64,000 nt of DNA from JASTVH01 sp042862465 (GCA_042862465.1 JASTVH010000001.1:496001-560000), one strand, 5' to 3'; shown: positions 18,255 through 27,186, counted from the first letter of the stretch. The notes: generated from the letters alone by a model not told the origin. Numbers and translations: made by a program.

Positions 18255-18437
18255 TCAGTGCTCCCGATGCCGACGCTGGCGTATGACATAAGCGGCCACC
18301 GGAACGCTCAGTAACACCAGAAACGTAAAGAACAAAACCTGTCCCAGCAACGTTACCGCTGGCCCAATCAAGCCGTTGAATCCAATCACGCCGGCCATCA
18401 CCGCACCGGACAAGCAAACCATCGCCCAAGAAAGCAT
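18255..18437 (-). CDS. DUF1328 (YtjA-like) small membrane protein, copy 1
   Basis: The 60-residue protein starts MLSWAMVCLSGAVMAGVIGF at 18437, with AGGAGG 7 bases upstream; the longer frame is not supported. It has two hydrophobic segments and a basic, His-rich tail (RQRRHREH). DUF1328 proteins are stress-induced micro-proteins of unknown function. A second, more canonical copy lies at 18691 on the same strand. Confidence 0.75.
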   Translation of the reverse strand: MLSWAMVCLSGAVMAGVIGFNGLIGPAVTLLGQVLFFTFLVLLSVPVAAYVIRQRRHREH

Positions 18438-18549
18438 GGTTAATCCTCCTGTTCCTGAGGAAGTACTGAATAATTCAGCGTCCATCAAAGCTCACTTCTA
18501 AATTGGCATAACTGGGCAACGAACTGGATTAACAAGCGGGCGATATCGC

Positions 18550-18563
18550 TTACAGTTTGGCAA
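18550..18563 (-). promoter_or_regulatory. Shared upstream box of the DUF1328 genes, copy 1
   Basis: TTACAGTTTGGCAA lies 113 bases upstream of the first DUF1328 start. A box matching at 12 of 14 positions lies 83 bases upstream of the second. Confidence 0.35.
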
Positions 18564-18690
18564 CCGGTTGGTCAGGTTATAAGGAAAAAGGGGCAGGGCA
18601 GAGGTGAACGAAAGGGCTGGAGGAGGAAGGACCAGTGCCGCGGTGAGGCCTTCCTACTCCGTCACCGCGTCTGTATTGCATGGGGTAGGA

Positions 18691-18867
18691 CTAAGGCCTG
18701 GGGCCTTTCCCCTTCATGGCATTGGCCGCCAGAGAAATGATCAGCAGCACAATGAAGATAAAGAACAGAATCTTGGCAAAGGAAGCCGCCGTCCCTGCGA
18801 TCCCCCCAAAGCCAAAAATGCCCGCCACGATGGCGACGATTAAACAAACGAGCGCCCAATAAAGCAT
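18691..18867 (-). CDS. DUF1328 (YtjA-like) small membrane protein, copy 2
   Basis: The 58-residue protein starts MLYWALVCLIVAIVAGIFGF at 18867, after GGGAGGG. The FGFGGIAGTAASFAKILFFIF segment (written in two parts: FGFGGIAGTA and ASFAKILFFIF) is the classic DUF1328 signature with two membrane helices. The tail is short and basic. It has its own 253-base upstream gap from copy 1 and so probably its own promoter. Confidence 0.85.
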   Translation of the reverse strand: MLYWALVCLIVAIVAGIFGFGGIAGTAASFAKILFFIFIVLLIISLAANAMKGKGPRP

Positions 18868-18949
18868 TGTTTTCCCTCCCGTCTGGAGCATACACCCTCA
18901 CGGTGCCACAGGCGGAAGCGGTCCCGAGTTAAATATGAGTCGATTCCAG

Positions 18950-18963
18950 TTACGGTTTCGCAA
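18950..18963 (-). promoter_or_regulatory. Shared upstream box of the DUF1328 genes, copy 2
   Basis: TTACGGTTTCGCAA, 83 bases upstream of the second DUF1328 start. It could be part of a promoter recognised by a stress sigma factor, but spacing and sigma type cannot be settled here. Confidence 0.35.
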
Positions 18964-19026
18964 GAATTTTTAGCCAGTAAACTGTGAAATCGGTCGCTGT
19001 GCTAACGGTTCAATCGCGTATGCTGA

Positions 19027-19138
19027 AAATGTGTCGATAGACAAAGCTGCAAGCACGGTCTTCCTTCCTTCTCGACACATTTCAGAGCCGATGCGACCCG
19101 TGTGCTCGTGCACGGGTCGCATCGGCTCTTCCTTTCTC
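19027..19138 (+). ncRNA. Candidate structured small RNA or strong terminator beside tRNA-Leu
   Basis: Two perfect inverted repeats lie in tandem. AAATGTGTCGA (19027-19037) pairs with TCGACACATTT (19072-19082). Then a 19-bp stem without mismatch (19084-19102 with 19111-19129, core GAGCCGATGCGACCCGTG) encloses an 8-base loop and is followed by a pyrimidine-rich tail. No protein-like frame covers it. It may be a small RNA ending in a terminator, or only a bidirectional terminator. No convincing promoter is visible. Confidence 0.4.
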
Positions 19139-19217
19139 AGCAGCCTCATTCCCAACTCTCTATTGAATCAACACCCCAGCGCCGATAGAATCCTGCCCCT
19201 ACTTCCTGCCTAGAAAA

Positions 19218-19304
19218 GCCCAGGTGGTGAAATTGGTAGACACTGGGGACTTAAAATCCCTTGGCCGTTAGGCCGTGCCGGTTCGAGTCCGGCCCTGGGC
19301 ACCA
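19218..19304 (+). tRNA. tRNA-Leu(UAA)
   Basis: The 87-base gene folds as a class II tRNA. The acceptor arm GCCCAGG pairs with CCTGGGC before the discriminator A and an encoded CCA. The D-loop contains AATTGGTAGA, and the anticodon loop CTTAAAA gives anticodon TAA (19252-19254). There is an extended variable arm and the T-arm GGTTCGAGTCC. It marks the left edge of the accessory region that starts with hsdM, a common integration site for islands. Confidence 0.96.
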
Positions 19305-19529
19305 TTAAAATCAATCGAAACATTGTGTGTTCCGGCTTTTGCCTGCACAGGCTCCGTACACTATCTTTTCTCTTCTTAATTGAATCTTGGTGCTGCCCCA
19401 TAACATGGGCTGTTCGCTCATGGCGCAAAATCAGTGGTACCCCGTAGTGATGAGATTCGCTTTCGGTCAGAATACGCAGCGTGTAATCCATACCCTATCT
19501 GCGCTGAAATACTCTGAATCAGGACTCCC

Positions 19530-21005
19530 ATGTTCGAACAAACTTTCCGAAACATCGATGACGTCCTCTGGAAAGAGGCCGGTTGTGCCACCGAGCTGGA
19601 CTACACCGAACAAACCTCCTGGATGCTGTTCCTCAAGTATCTGGACGATCTGGAATTCGAGCGCTCGCAGGAAGCCGAGCTGCGGGGGCAGTCCTATCGC
19701 TTCATTATCGACGAGAAGCACCGTTGGTCTCAGTGGGCTGCGCCGAAAAAGGCCGATGGCAGCTTTGATCACGACAACGCCCTAACCGGCGACGACCTGA
19801 TCCAGTACGTCAATTTCGAGCTGTTCCCGTATTTGCACGGCTTCAAGGAGCGGGCCTCGGGCACCGACACCATCGAATACAAGATCGGCGAGATCTTCGG
19901 CGAGATTCGCAACAAATTCGCCAGCGGCTACAGCCTGCGCGACGCTCTGGAACTGGTGGACAGCCTCAGCTTCGGCTCCCAGGCGCAAAAACACGAGCTG
20001 TCCCACCTGTACGAGGCCAAGATCCGCAACATGGGCAACGCCGGTCGCAACGGCGGCGAATACTACACACCGCGCCCGCTGATCCGCGCCATGATCAAGG
20101 TGATCAAGCCCACCATCGGCGAGCGCATCTATGACGGCGCAGCGGGTTCGGCGGGCTTTCTGTGCGAGGCGCACGATTACCTGCGCTACGGTTTTGACGG
20201 AGACGATACGGAACGCCGCCTCTCCACCGAGGATCTGGAAACCCTCCAGACCCGCACCTTCTACGCCAAGGAGAAAAAGAGCCTGCCGTACGTGATTGGT
20301 ATCATGAACATGATCCTGCATGGCGTGGAGACGCCCAACATCGTCCATATGAACAGCCTGACCGAGGATCTGAGCCAGATCCAGGAAAAGGACCGTTACG
20401 ACGTCATCCTCGCCAATCCCCCCTTCGGCGGCAAAGAACGCAAGGAAATCCAGCAGAATTTCCCCATCAAGACCGGGGAGACGGCGTTCCTGTTCCTGCA
20501 GCACTTCATCAAGTACCTCAAGGCCGGCGGCCGCGCGGCAGTGGTGATCAAGAACACCTTCCTGTCCAATGCCGACAACGCCTCCCGCGCCCTGCGCCAG
20601 GAACTGCTAGAAAGCTGCAACCTGCACACCGTCCTCGACTGCCCCGGCGGCACCTTTTTGGGGGCGGGGGTGAAAACCGTGGTGCTGTTCTTCGAGAAGG
20701 GCGCGCCCACCCGAAACATCTGGTACTACCAGCTCGACCCCGGCCGCAGCCTGGGCAAGACCAATCCGCTGAACGACGATGACCTGAAAGACTTTGTGGC
20801 CAAGCAGGCCAACTTTGAGGACTCGGGTAATTCCTGGACCCTCAGCATCGACGACGTGGACCCGGAAACCTACGATCTGTCCGTAAAGAACCCGAACAAA
20901 GCCGAGGAAGAACCGCTGCGCGATCCGGAAGTCATCATTAATGAGATTGAGACGTTGGATCGGGAGAGTGAGGAGATTTTGGAAGGGATTCGGGGGATGT
21001 TATGA
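19530..21005 (+). CDS. hsdM: Type I restriction-modification methyltransferase subunit HsdM
   Basis: The 491-residue N6-adenine methyltransferase has the helical HsdM_N domain (about 8-140), the S-adenosylmethionine loop DGAAGSAGFL at about 207, and the catalytic NPPF motif in ILANPPFGGKE at about 297. With HsdS it methylates adenine in a bipartite target. It is the first gene of hsdM-hsdS-rhuM/fic-hsdR, overlapping hsdS by ATGA. GC content is near that of the chromosome, unlike hsdS. Confidence 0.97.
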   Translation: MFEQTFRNIDDVLWKEAGCATELDYTEQTSWMLFLKYLDDLEFERSQEAELRGQSYRFIIDEKHRWSQWAAPKKADGSFDHDNALTGDDLIQYVNFELFPYLHGFKERASGTDTIEYKIGEIFGEIRNKFASGYSLRDALELVDSLSFGSQAQKHELSHLYEAKIRNMGNAGRNGGEYYTPRPLIRAMIKVIKPTIGERIYDGAAGSAGFLCEAHDYLRYGFDGDDTERRLSTEDLETLQTRTFYAKEKKSLPYVIGIMNMILHGVETPNIVHMNSLTEDLSQIQEKDRYDVILANPPFGGKERKEIQQNFPIKTGETAFLFLQHFIKYLKAGGRAAVVIKNTFLSNADNASRALRQELLESCNLHTVLDCPGGTFLGAGVKTVVLFFEKGAPTRNIWYYQLDPGRSLGKTNPLNDDDLKDFVAKQANFEDSGNSWTLSIDDVDPETYDLSVKNPNKAEEEPLRDPEVIINEIETLDRESEEILEGIRGML

Positions 21006-22180
21006 GCAATTGGCAAAAACTCAAGCTTCCAAAATGTTTAAAAAAAAGTCCGAAAGCCAAAAAGTTAAAGAAAAAACAATTTCTTGATTCAGGGCTGTTC
21101 CCTGTCATTTCCCAGGAAAAAGAGACGGTAAACGGGTACTGGAACAATAAAGATGATGTTGTACGGCTAGACAGACCCGTCGTAATTTTTGGCGATCACA
21201 CGCAGGTTCTCAAGTTAGTGGATTTTGACTTTGTTGTTGGTGCCGATGGGGTCAAAGTCCTCAAGCCGAAGAGCTTTTTAGATGCGGGTTATTTGTACTA
21301 TTTTTTGCTAGGCAATCCTGTAAAAGAGCTTGGCTACGCCAGACATTATCGCCTATTGAAAGAGCTGGAAATCGAGTTTCCTCCGCTCCCCGAACAAAAA
21401 CGCATCGTCGCCATCCTCGATGAAGCCTTCGCGGGCATCGACGCGGCGATCGCCAACACCGAAAAGAACCACGCCAATGCTAGGGAGCTTTTTGAGAGTT
21501 ATTTGAATTCGGTGTTCAGCAAGGAGTGTGAAAAATTCCCGAAAAGCTTTTTAGGGGATGTCTGCCTTTTTGAAAATGGTGATCGCGGGAAAAATTATCC
21601 TAAACGCAGTGAATATAGGAGTGACGGGATTCCTTGGATAAATACTGGCCACATAAATAACGATGGAACTTTGTCACTCGATAGAATGAATTATATTTCT
21701 TATGAGAAATATGAGTCGCTCAGGAGTGGAAAGGTAAAGTCCGGCGATTTAGTATATTGCCTGCGTGGTGCAACACTCGGTAAAACCGCATTAGTAGAGC
21801 CTTTTAATAAAGGTGCAGTGGCTTCTTCGCTTGTCATAATTCGACCTAAGCCGTTTCTCGATAACCGCTTTCTTTATTTTTTCCTTGTTAGTCCGGTTGG
21901 AAAGAGCTTTATTCAGGTATTTGGGAATGGGGCGGCGCAGCCAAATCTTGGCGCCAAGAGTGTTGCTCAATATCAAATTCCATTACCAAAGCTATCCGTA
22001 CAAGAAGAGCTTGTAGGAAAGCTAGCGGATGTGGCAAAAGAGTCACAAAAGTTAGAGGCGATTTACGAAAAGAAGTTGGAGGCCCTAGCTGAGCTAAAGC
22101 AATCCCTTCTTCAAAAAGCCTTCTCCGGCGAACTCACAGAAAACGTTGCCGAAAAAGAAGTCGACGAGGCCGTGGCATGA
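21002..22180 (+). CDS. hsdS: Type I restriction-modification specificity subunit HsdS
   Basis: The 392-residue subunit has two target-recognition domains (about 1-120 and 180-330). Each is followed by a conserved helical spacer: PPLPEQKRIVAILDEAFAGID at about 121-141 (written as PPLPEQKRIV and AILDEAFAGID) and a second helix before LLQKAFSGEL. The recognition domains are much richer in A+T than hsdM or hsdR, typical of domains exchanged by recombination. They set the DNA sequence read by the whole complex. The sequence cannot give the target site. Confidence 0.93.
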   Translation: MSNWQKLKLPKCLKKSPKAKKLKKKQFLDSGLFPVISQEKETVNGYWNNKDDVVRLDRPVVIFGDHTQVLKLVDFDFVVGADGVKVLKPKSFLDAGYLYYFLLGNPVKELGYARHYRLLKELEIEFPPLPEQKRIVAILDEAFAGIDAAIANTEKNHANARELFESYLNSVFSKECEKFPKSFLGDVCLFENGDRGKNYPKRSEYRSDGIPWINTGHINNDGTLSLDRMNYISYEKYESLRSGKVKSGDLVYCLRGATLGKTALVEPFNKGAVASSLVIIRPKPFLDNRFLYFFLVSPVGKSFIQVFGNGAAQPNLGAKSVAQYQIPLPKLSVQEELVGKLADVAKESQKLEAIYEKKLEALAELKQSLLQKAFSGELTENVAEKEVDEAVA

Positions 22181-22229
22181 ATATGGCCGCAGTCTGCTTA
22201 TGGAAGACCTTCAAGGATGAAGCGATCCC

Positions 22230-23234
22230 ATGACTGAAAATCACCATAGCCCCATTGTCATCTACGAAAACGCCGACCAGGCCGTCGAGGTGCGTCTGGA
22301 TCGAGAGCACGAAACACTCTGGCTGACCCAGGCTCAGATGGGCGAGCTTTTTGGCGTCAAGCCCCAGAACATCACCATGCACCTGAAGAACATCTACGGT
22401 GAGGGTGAGCTGGCGGAAGAGGCAACTTGTAAGGATTTCTTACAAGTTCAATCGGAGGGTGGCCGAGAGGTCAAACGTAAACGCAAGCACTACAACCTGG
22501 ATGCCGTGATTTCCGTGGGCTATCGGATCAGCTCCACCCGAGCGACCCAATTCCGCATCTGGGCCACCCGCATCCTGCGGGAACACCTCACCCAGGGCTG
22601 GACCCTGAATCGCCAACGCTTCGAGGAAAATGCCCAGGAACTGGAAGCGGCCCTGACGCTGGTGCGCAAAGCCGCCCTGAGCCCGGCGCTGGATACCGCC
22701 ACCAGTCGCGGGCTGGTGGATATCGTCAGCCGCTACGCCCAAACCTTCCTGCTTCTGCAGCGCTACGACGAAGGCCTACTCACCGAGCCGCAGGCCCAGG
22801 CGGGTGGGACGCTGCCGACATTGGACGAGGCACGAGCCGCGCTGGATGGCCTGAAAGCCGAACTGATTGCGCGCGGCGAGGCCACCGAGCTGTTCGCCCG
22901 CGACCGGGGCGATGGGCTGGAATCGCTGCTGGGCAACCTGGACCAGAGCATCTTCGGCGAGCCCGCTTACCCCAGTGTGGAGGCAAAAGCGGCGCATTTG
23001 CTCTATTTTGTGATCAAGAACCACCCGTTCTCCGATGGCAATAAACGCAGCGCCGCCTTTCTGTTTGTGGACTTTCTCCACCGCAATGGTCGGCTGCTCG
23101 ATGCGTCTGGGGAGCCGGTGATCAACGATGTGGGGCTCGCCGCACTGACCCTGTTGGTAGCCGAATCCGACCCCAAGAATAAAGACACTATGATCCGCCT
23201 GATCATGAATATGCTGGCCGAGGAGGGCGAGTGA
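22230..23234 (+). CDS. RhuM-domain and Fic/Doc fusion protein embedded in the type I R-M operon
   Basis: The 334-residue protein has an N-terminal RhuM-type domain (about 10-110, with WLTQAQMGELFGV resembling an HTH, then KRKHYNLDAVISVGYR). Its C-terminal Fic/Doc domain carries the active motif HPFSDGNKR at about 268-276. Doc-like enzymes phosphorylate or AMPylate target proteins. The gene starts 49 bases after hsdS and its stop overlaps the hsdR start (GTGA), so it is made with the R-M complex. I see no separate antitoxin with the (S/T)xxxE(G/N) inhibitory motif. It may guard or regulate restriction (inference). Confidence 0.88.
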   Translation: MTENHHSPIVIYENADQAVEVRLDREHETLWLTQAQMGELFGVKPQNITMHLKNIYGEGELAEEATCKDFLQVQSEGGREVKRKRKHYNLDAVISVGYRISSTRATQFRIWATRILREHLTQGWTLNRQRFEENAQELEAALTLVRKAALSPALDTATSRGLVDIVSRYAQTFLLLQRYDEGLLTEPQAQAGGTLPTLDEARAALDGLKAELIARGEATELFARDRGDGLESLLGNLDQSIFGEPAYPSVEAKAAHLLYFVIKNHPFSDGNKRSAAFLFVDFLHRNGRLLDASGEPVINDVGLAALTLLVAESDPKNKDTMIRLIMNMLAEEGE

Positions 23235-25633
23235 GCCACGCCGCACTCAATGAAGCGGAAACCCGCGCTGAACTCATTGATCCCGCATTGAAGGAAGCGG
23301 GCTGGGGTGTGGTGGATGCCAGCCGGGTGCGCCGTGAGGTGATTGCGCCGGGGCGTCTCAAGGGCGGTGGACGACGGGCCCAGTCGGACATTGCCGATTA
23401 CGTCCTGATCTACCAGGGCCAGAAGCTGGCGGTGATCGAGGCCAAGAAGCGGGGCCTGCCGCCCACCGAAGGACTGGCCCAGGCCAAGCGCTATGCGGAA
23501 CGGTTGCAGGCCCGCTTTGCCTACAGCACCAATGGTGATGGCATTTACCGGGTTGATCTGTCCACGGGCCAGGAAGGGCCGATCGACCGCTATCCCTCAC
23601 CGGACGAGCTCTGGGCCGAGACCTTTGCCGAACAGAATGACTGGCGCGAGCGTTTTGGCGCCGTGCCCTTCGAGGACAAGGGTGGTTTCTGGCAGCCCCG
23701 CTACTACCAGCACAACGCCATCACCCAGGCCCTGGAAGCGGTGGCCGAGGGGCGCAAGCGGATTCTGCTGACCCTGGCGACGGGCACCGGCAAAACCGCC
23801 ATCGCCTTCCAGATCACCTGGAAGCTGTTCCATGCCCGCTGGAGCCTGTCGGCCCAGGCCTCGGGCGAGCCGGGACGGCGGCCGCGCATACTGTTTCTGG
23901 CGGACCGGAACATTCTCGCCAATCAGGCCTTCAACGATTTTTCCGCCTTTCCCCAGGATGCGCTGGTGCGCATCGACCCGGAAATCATCCGCAAGCAAGG
24001 CCGGGTGCCGAAGAACGGCAGCATCTTCTTCACCATCTTCCAGACCTTCATGACCGGCCGTGATGACAACGGCGACCCGGCGCCCAACTTTGGCGATTAC
24101 CCGCCGGACTTTTTCGACTTCATCATCATCGATGAATGCCACCGGGGCGGGGCGAATGATGAAAGCAACTGGCGCGGCATCCTGGAGTATTTCAGCCCGG
24201 CGGTGCAACTGGGCCTGACCGCGACGCCTAAGCGCGATCACAACGCCGACACCTACGCCTACTTTGGCGAGCCGGTGTACATCTATTCCCTGAAAGAAGG
24301 CATCAACGACGGGTTCCTCACGCCGTTCAAGGTCAAGCAGATCGCGACCACGGTGGATGATTATGTTTACACCAGCGACGACAACGTGATTGAAGGGGAG
24401 ATTGAAGAAGGGCGCCGTTACACCGAGCCGGATTTCAATCGCGTTATCGAAATCGAGGAACGGGAAAAGTACCGGGTCCGCGTCTTCATGGACCAGATCG
24501 ACCAGCGTGAAAAGACCCTGGTGTTCTGCGCCACCCAGGAACACGCCCTCGCGGTGCGCGACCTGATCAATCGCATGAAAACCAGCAGAGACCCGCATTA
24601 CTGCGAACGGGTCACCGCCGATGACGGTAAGGACGGTGAGCGCTTCCTGAAGCAGTTCCAGGATAACGAAAAAACCATTCCCACCATTCTGACCACCTCC
24701 CAGAAGCTGTCCACCGGCGTCGATGCCCGCAACGTGCGCAACATCGTACTGATGCGCCCGGTCAACTCCATGATCGAGTTCAAGCAGATCATTGGCCGGG
24801 GCACGCGGCTGTTTGACGGCAAGGATTACTTCACCATCTACGACTTCGTGAAGGCCTACGAGCACTTCAACGACCCGGAATGGGATGGCGAACCCATCGC
24901 CCCGGAACCCTGTGGTCAGTGCGGCCAGATCCCCTGCCAATGCGCGGTGGAACCGCCCAAACCCTGCCCGGAATGCGGGGAGCGGCCGTGCGTATGCGAA
25001 AAGGAACCGCCGGAGCCTTGCCCCGTCTGCGGTGGGCACCCGTGTGTTTGTGGCAAGAAAAGGAAGGTCAAGGTAAAGCTCGCTGATGGCAAGGAGCGCA
25101 CCATCCAGCACATGACCGCCACCACCTTCTGGAGTCCGGACGGCAAGCCGATGTCGGCGGCCGAATTCATCGAAAGGCTCTATGGCGATTTTCCAGCCTG
25201 GTTTGCCGATGAGGACAAACTGCGCGAGATCTGGAGCCGCCCGGATACCCGCAAGAAACTACTGGAAGGCCTGGAAGAGCAGGGCTATGGCGTTGAGCAA
25301 CTGCAGGCCATCGGCAGGATGATCGACGCCGAGAAAAGCGACATCTACGACGTACTGGCCTACATCGCCTTCAACCGCCCGCCGGTCACCCGGGCCGAGC
25401 GCGTGAAAACCCATCGGCAAGACATCTTCCGCCAGTACGATTATCGCCAGCAGGATTTTCTGCGCTTTGTGTTGGACCACTATGTCGAACGCGGCGTGAG
25501 CGAACTGGACCCGGACAAACTGCCCCAGCTTATCGAGCTGAAATACCACACCGTTCGGGACGCCGTACAGGAACTGGGCGCGGTGAAGAATATTCGGGAG
25601 GTGTTTGTCGGGTTTCAGAAAGATTTGTACTGA
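23231..25633 (+). CDS. hsdR: Type I restriction endonuclease subunit HsdR with Cys-rich repeat insert
   Basis: The 800-residue subunit starts at GTG 23231 behind GAGGAGG. Its order is: PD-(D/E)xK nuclease domain (D in SDIADYVL, EAKKRG at about 65-75), DEAD-like translocase with Walker A ATGTGKTA at about 180 and DECH box at about 302, second helicase domain, then a C-terminal assembly domain. At about 558-605 three tandem units of the form CxxCxxxPCxC occur, spaced by EPPxPCP, and look like metal-binding knuckles. The length fits the EcoEI-like subclass, shorter than EcoKI (about 1,170). It cleaves unmethylated DNA after ATP-driven translocation. Confidence 0.95.
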   Translation: MSHAALNEAETRAELIDPALKEAGWGVVDASRVRREVIAPGRLKGGGRRAQSDIADYVLIYQGQKLAVIEAKKRGLPPTEGLAQAKRYAERLQARFAYSTNGDGIYRVDLSTGQEGPIDRYPSPDELWAETFAEQNDWRERFGAVPFEDKGGFWQPRYYQHNAITQALEAVAEGRKRILLTLATGTGKTAIAFQITWKLFHARWSLSAQASGEPGRRPRILFLADRNILANQAFNDFSAFPQDALVRIDPEIIRKQGRVPKNGSIFFTIFQTFMTGRDDNGDPAPNFGDYPPDFFDFIIIDECHRGGANDESNWRGILEYFSPAVQLGLTATPKRDHNADTYAYFGEPVYIYSLKEGINDGFLTPFKVKQIATTVDDYVYTSDDNVIEGEIEEGRRYTEPDFNRVIEIEEREKYRVRVFMDQIDQREKTLVFCATQEHALAVRDLINRMKTSRDPHYCERVTADDGKDGERFLKQFQDNEKTIPTILTTSQKLSTGVDARNVRNIVLMRPVNSMIEFKQIIGRGTRLFDGKDYFTIYDFVKAYEHFNDPEWDGEPIAPEPCGQCGQIPCQCAVEPPKPCPECGERPCVCEKEPPEPCPVCGGHPCVCGKKRKVKVKLADGKERTIQHMTATTFWSPDGKPMSAAEFIERLYGDFPAWFADEDKLREIWSRPDTRKKLLEGLEEQGYGVEQLQAIGRMIDAEKSDIYDVLAYIAFNRPPVTRAERVKTHRQDIFRQYDYRQQDFLRFVLDHYVERGVSELDPDKLPQLIELKYHTVRDAVQELGAVKNIREVFVGFQKDLY

Positions 25634-25665
25634 AGGGCTCGCCGAGTACAGAACTGCAGAAAGAC

Positions 25666-25690
25666 GGGGTCTACCTTCGGATTTAGCAGG
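25666..25690 (+). repeat. 25-bp direct repeat, copy 1 (partner at 31753)
   Basis: Starts GGGGTCTACCTTCGG and ends AGCAGG. It matches the copy at 31753-31777 at 23 of 25 positions in the same orientation, 6.1 kb apart. It lies 33 bases after the hsdR stop. Confidence 0.55.
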
Positions 25691-25872
25691 CCAGCGAGAG
25701 TGTCAGGACTGTTCTAGACTGAGCGATGGCGGCGGAGGTGTGGCTCATGGGGTCCGCAGGCCGTTGCAGCTGGAATTCGCGCGGGCGGTTCTCTAAACGG
25801 GAAAGGGTTCGTTGATCGCCTATGTACTTCCTGCTACATTCCCGGCCGTCAACTGGAATAAGGAAATTCTTT

Positions 25873-26427
25873 ATGGCCACGATGCCTCAGGTATCAGATC
25901 TCCCCTATCATCTCCCTCGGGACACCAAAGGACAACTCCGGGCTCTCGCGAAGATTCTCAGTATCTCGCCTGCTGCCGCCGAAAAGCTAGGCGAAGCTGG
26001 CGCTGAGGCCATGTGTGCCGCGATTTTGTATCGTCATTTGGATCGCCACCAGCGATACAAGGCAATGAAGAAAATGCAGTCGTTACCCAACAAGGCTCTG
26101 GGAGCCCGATTGGTCGCGCTTGCCTTGGATACAACCTTTTTGAACCCTCAGTGGGGCCTATGGTCCCTAACGAATGAAGAGCTGGCTGAGGATATTCGCT
26201 TCCACCGGGTCATTGACACTGTTGGAGCAATCAGCGGGGCAACCCTGTCACTCAGTTCCGGTAAGGATGTTGTCAAGGAAGTACTGAGAAACGGAAAACT
26301 TAGCCCCAGCGGTATTGCTCTGCTCGTTATCGGCGTTGCATTCGCAGGCAACAATTCAGAGCTCAATGCGTCTATTGCGGAACAAAAAAGGCGCTCTCAA
26401 ATCAAGGATTCGCCGTACTTCCGATGA
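25873..26427 (+). CDS. Unknown 184-residue protein, first gene of a four-gene cassette
   Basis: The start is ATG 25873 (MATMPQVSDLPYHLPRD), 9 bases after AGGAAA. The N-terminal half is helical and charged. A hydrophobic stretch (about 148-162, SGIALLVIGVAFAG) near the end is the only likely membrane segment, with a polar tail ending SPYFR. I do not recognise the family. The stop overlaps the next gene by ATGA. Position directly after the type I R-M operon and moderate GC suggest accessory, possibly defence-linked, DNA. Confidence 0.6.
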   Translation: MATMPQVSDLPYHLPRDTKGQLRALAKILSISPAAAEKLGEAGAEAMCAAILYRHLDRHQRYKAMKKMQSLPNKALGARLVALALDTTFLNPQWGLWSLTNEELAEDIRFHRVIDTVGAISGATLSLSSGKDVVKEVLRNGKLSPSGIALLVIGVAFAGNNSELNASIAEQKRRSQIKDSPYFR

Positions 26428-26621
26428 CCTTTCGGATATTAACTTTGACACTGAAATATGCTGCCATATTTGCACTGGTGATATGGCTTTGGGAGACCAG
26501 ACCTCCAGAGCAGCAACCGTGGTTGTTCTGGTCGGTTTGGCTGACGGCACTTTTCTATGGCAGCTACCTGTTTTTCCAGGCTGAGCGAAAAAGCCATAAA
26601 CCTCATAGACCTACATCTTAA
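26424..26621 (+). CDS. Unknown 65-residue two-helix membrane protein
   Basis: It overlaps the preceding stop by 4 bases and is translationally coupled. Two hydrophobic segments (about 8-23 and 33-52) flank a short polar loop containing RPPEQQP. The C-terminus is basic (RKSHKPHRP), so both ends probably face the cytoplasm. No family is recognised. Confidence 0.55.
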   Translation: MTFRILTLTLKYAAIFALVIWLWETRPPEQQPWLFWSVWLTALFYGSYLFFQAERKSHKPHRPTS

Positions 26622-26628
26622 ACAAGCC

Positions 26629-27186
26629 ATGAATCCAGCCAGCATATCTCTTTTCGCAGGCGCTTTACTGCTCGCATCCGGCGGCGTACCTGCGGCCCCC
26701 CTGAACTGCTCCTATGTATCACAGGTCGTACCCGACGCTGAGATCAACTATATGGAAGGGGAGGGGTTCGTCAGATATGAATTGTCCTATCAGCGAGACG
26801 ACCATCACTGGCTCTCGACAGCCTTTGAATTCGAAAAACCGTATACGAACAACCCCTTACTGAAGGGGGAGGAAGGCACCCAAGCTAATAACCTGTCTGC
26901 TCACATCGCCGAGAATGCAAAAAAACTGTACTTGGACTCCATGGCTGAGACAGGATTTAAAGCATCGACAACCACCAGTACCGGCCACGGACAGGTCGTC
27001 ACTTTTCAGCCTATAGACCCGCTTTCCGCTAATGTTTACGGTTTTCACGCCCGCCGCACAGAGACAGGTATCCAGGTATTCCGTGTTTCCGGTATTGCTC
27101 TTTCTGAGAGAGAAGCTTCACACACAGAGCTTGGCGTGGAGGCCGTCGTGGACCTCATCAAAAGTTGCCAGCCCAATGAACTCTAA
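26629..27186 (+). CDS. Unknown secreted or periplasmic 185-residue protein
   Basis: The start ATG 26629 gives a clear signal peptide (about 1-22, MNPASISLFAGALLLASGG, cleavage near PAA). The mature part has two cysteines (LNCSYV at the start, KSCQPNEL at the end) that could form a disulfide linking the termini. It is rich in beta-type sequence and lacks membrane segments. No family is recognised. It follows the 65-residue gene by 7 bases and overlaps the next gene. Confidence 0.55.
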   Translation: MNPASISLFAGALLLASGGVPAAPLNCSYVSQVVPDAEINYMEGEGFVRYELSYQRDDHHWLSTAFEFEKPYTNNPLLKGEEGTQANNLSAHIAENAKKLYLDSMAETGFKASTTTSTGHGQVVTFQPIDPLSANVYGFHARRTETGIQVFRVSGIALSEREASHTELGVEAVVDLIKSCQPNEL

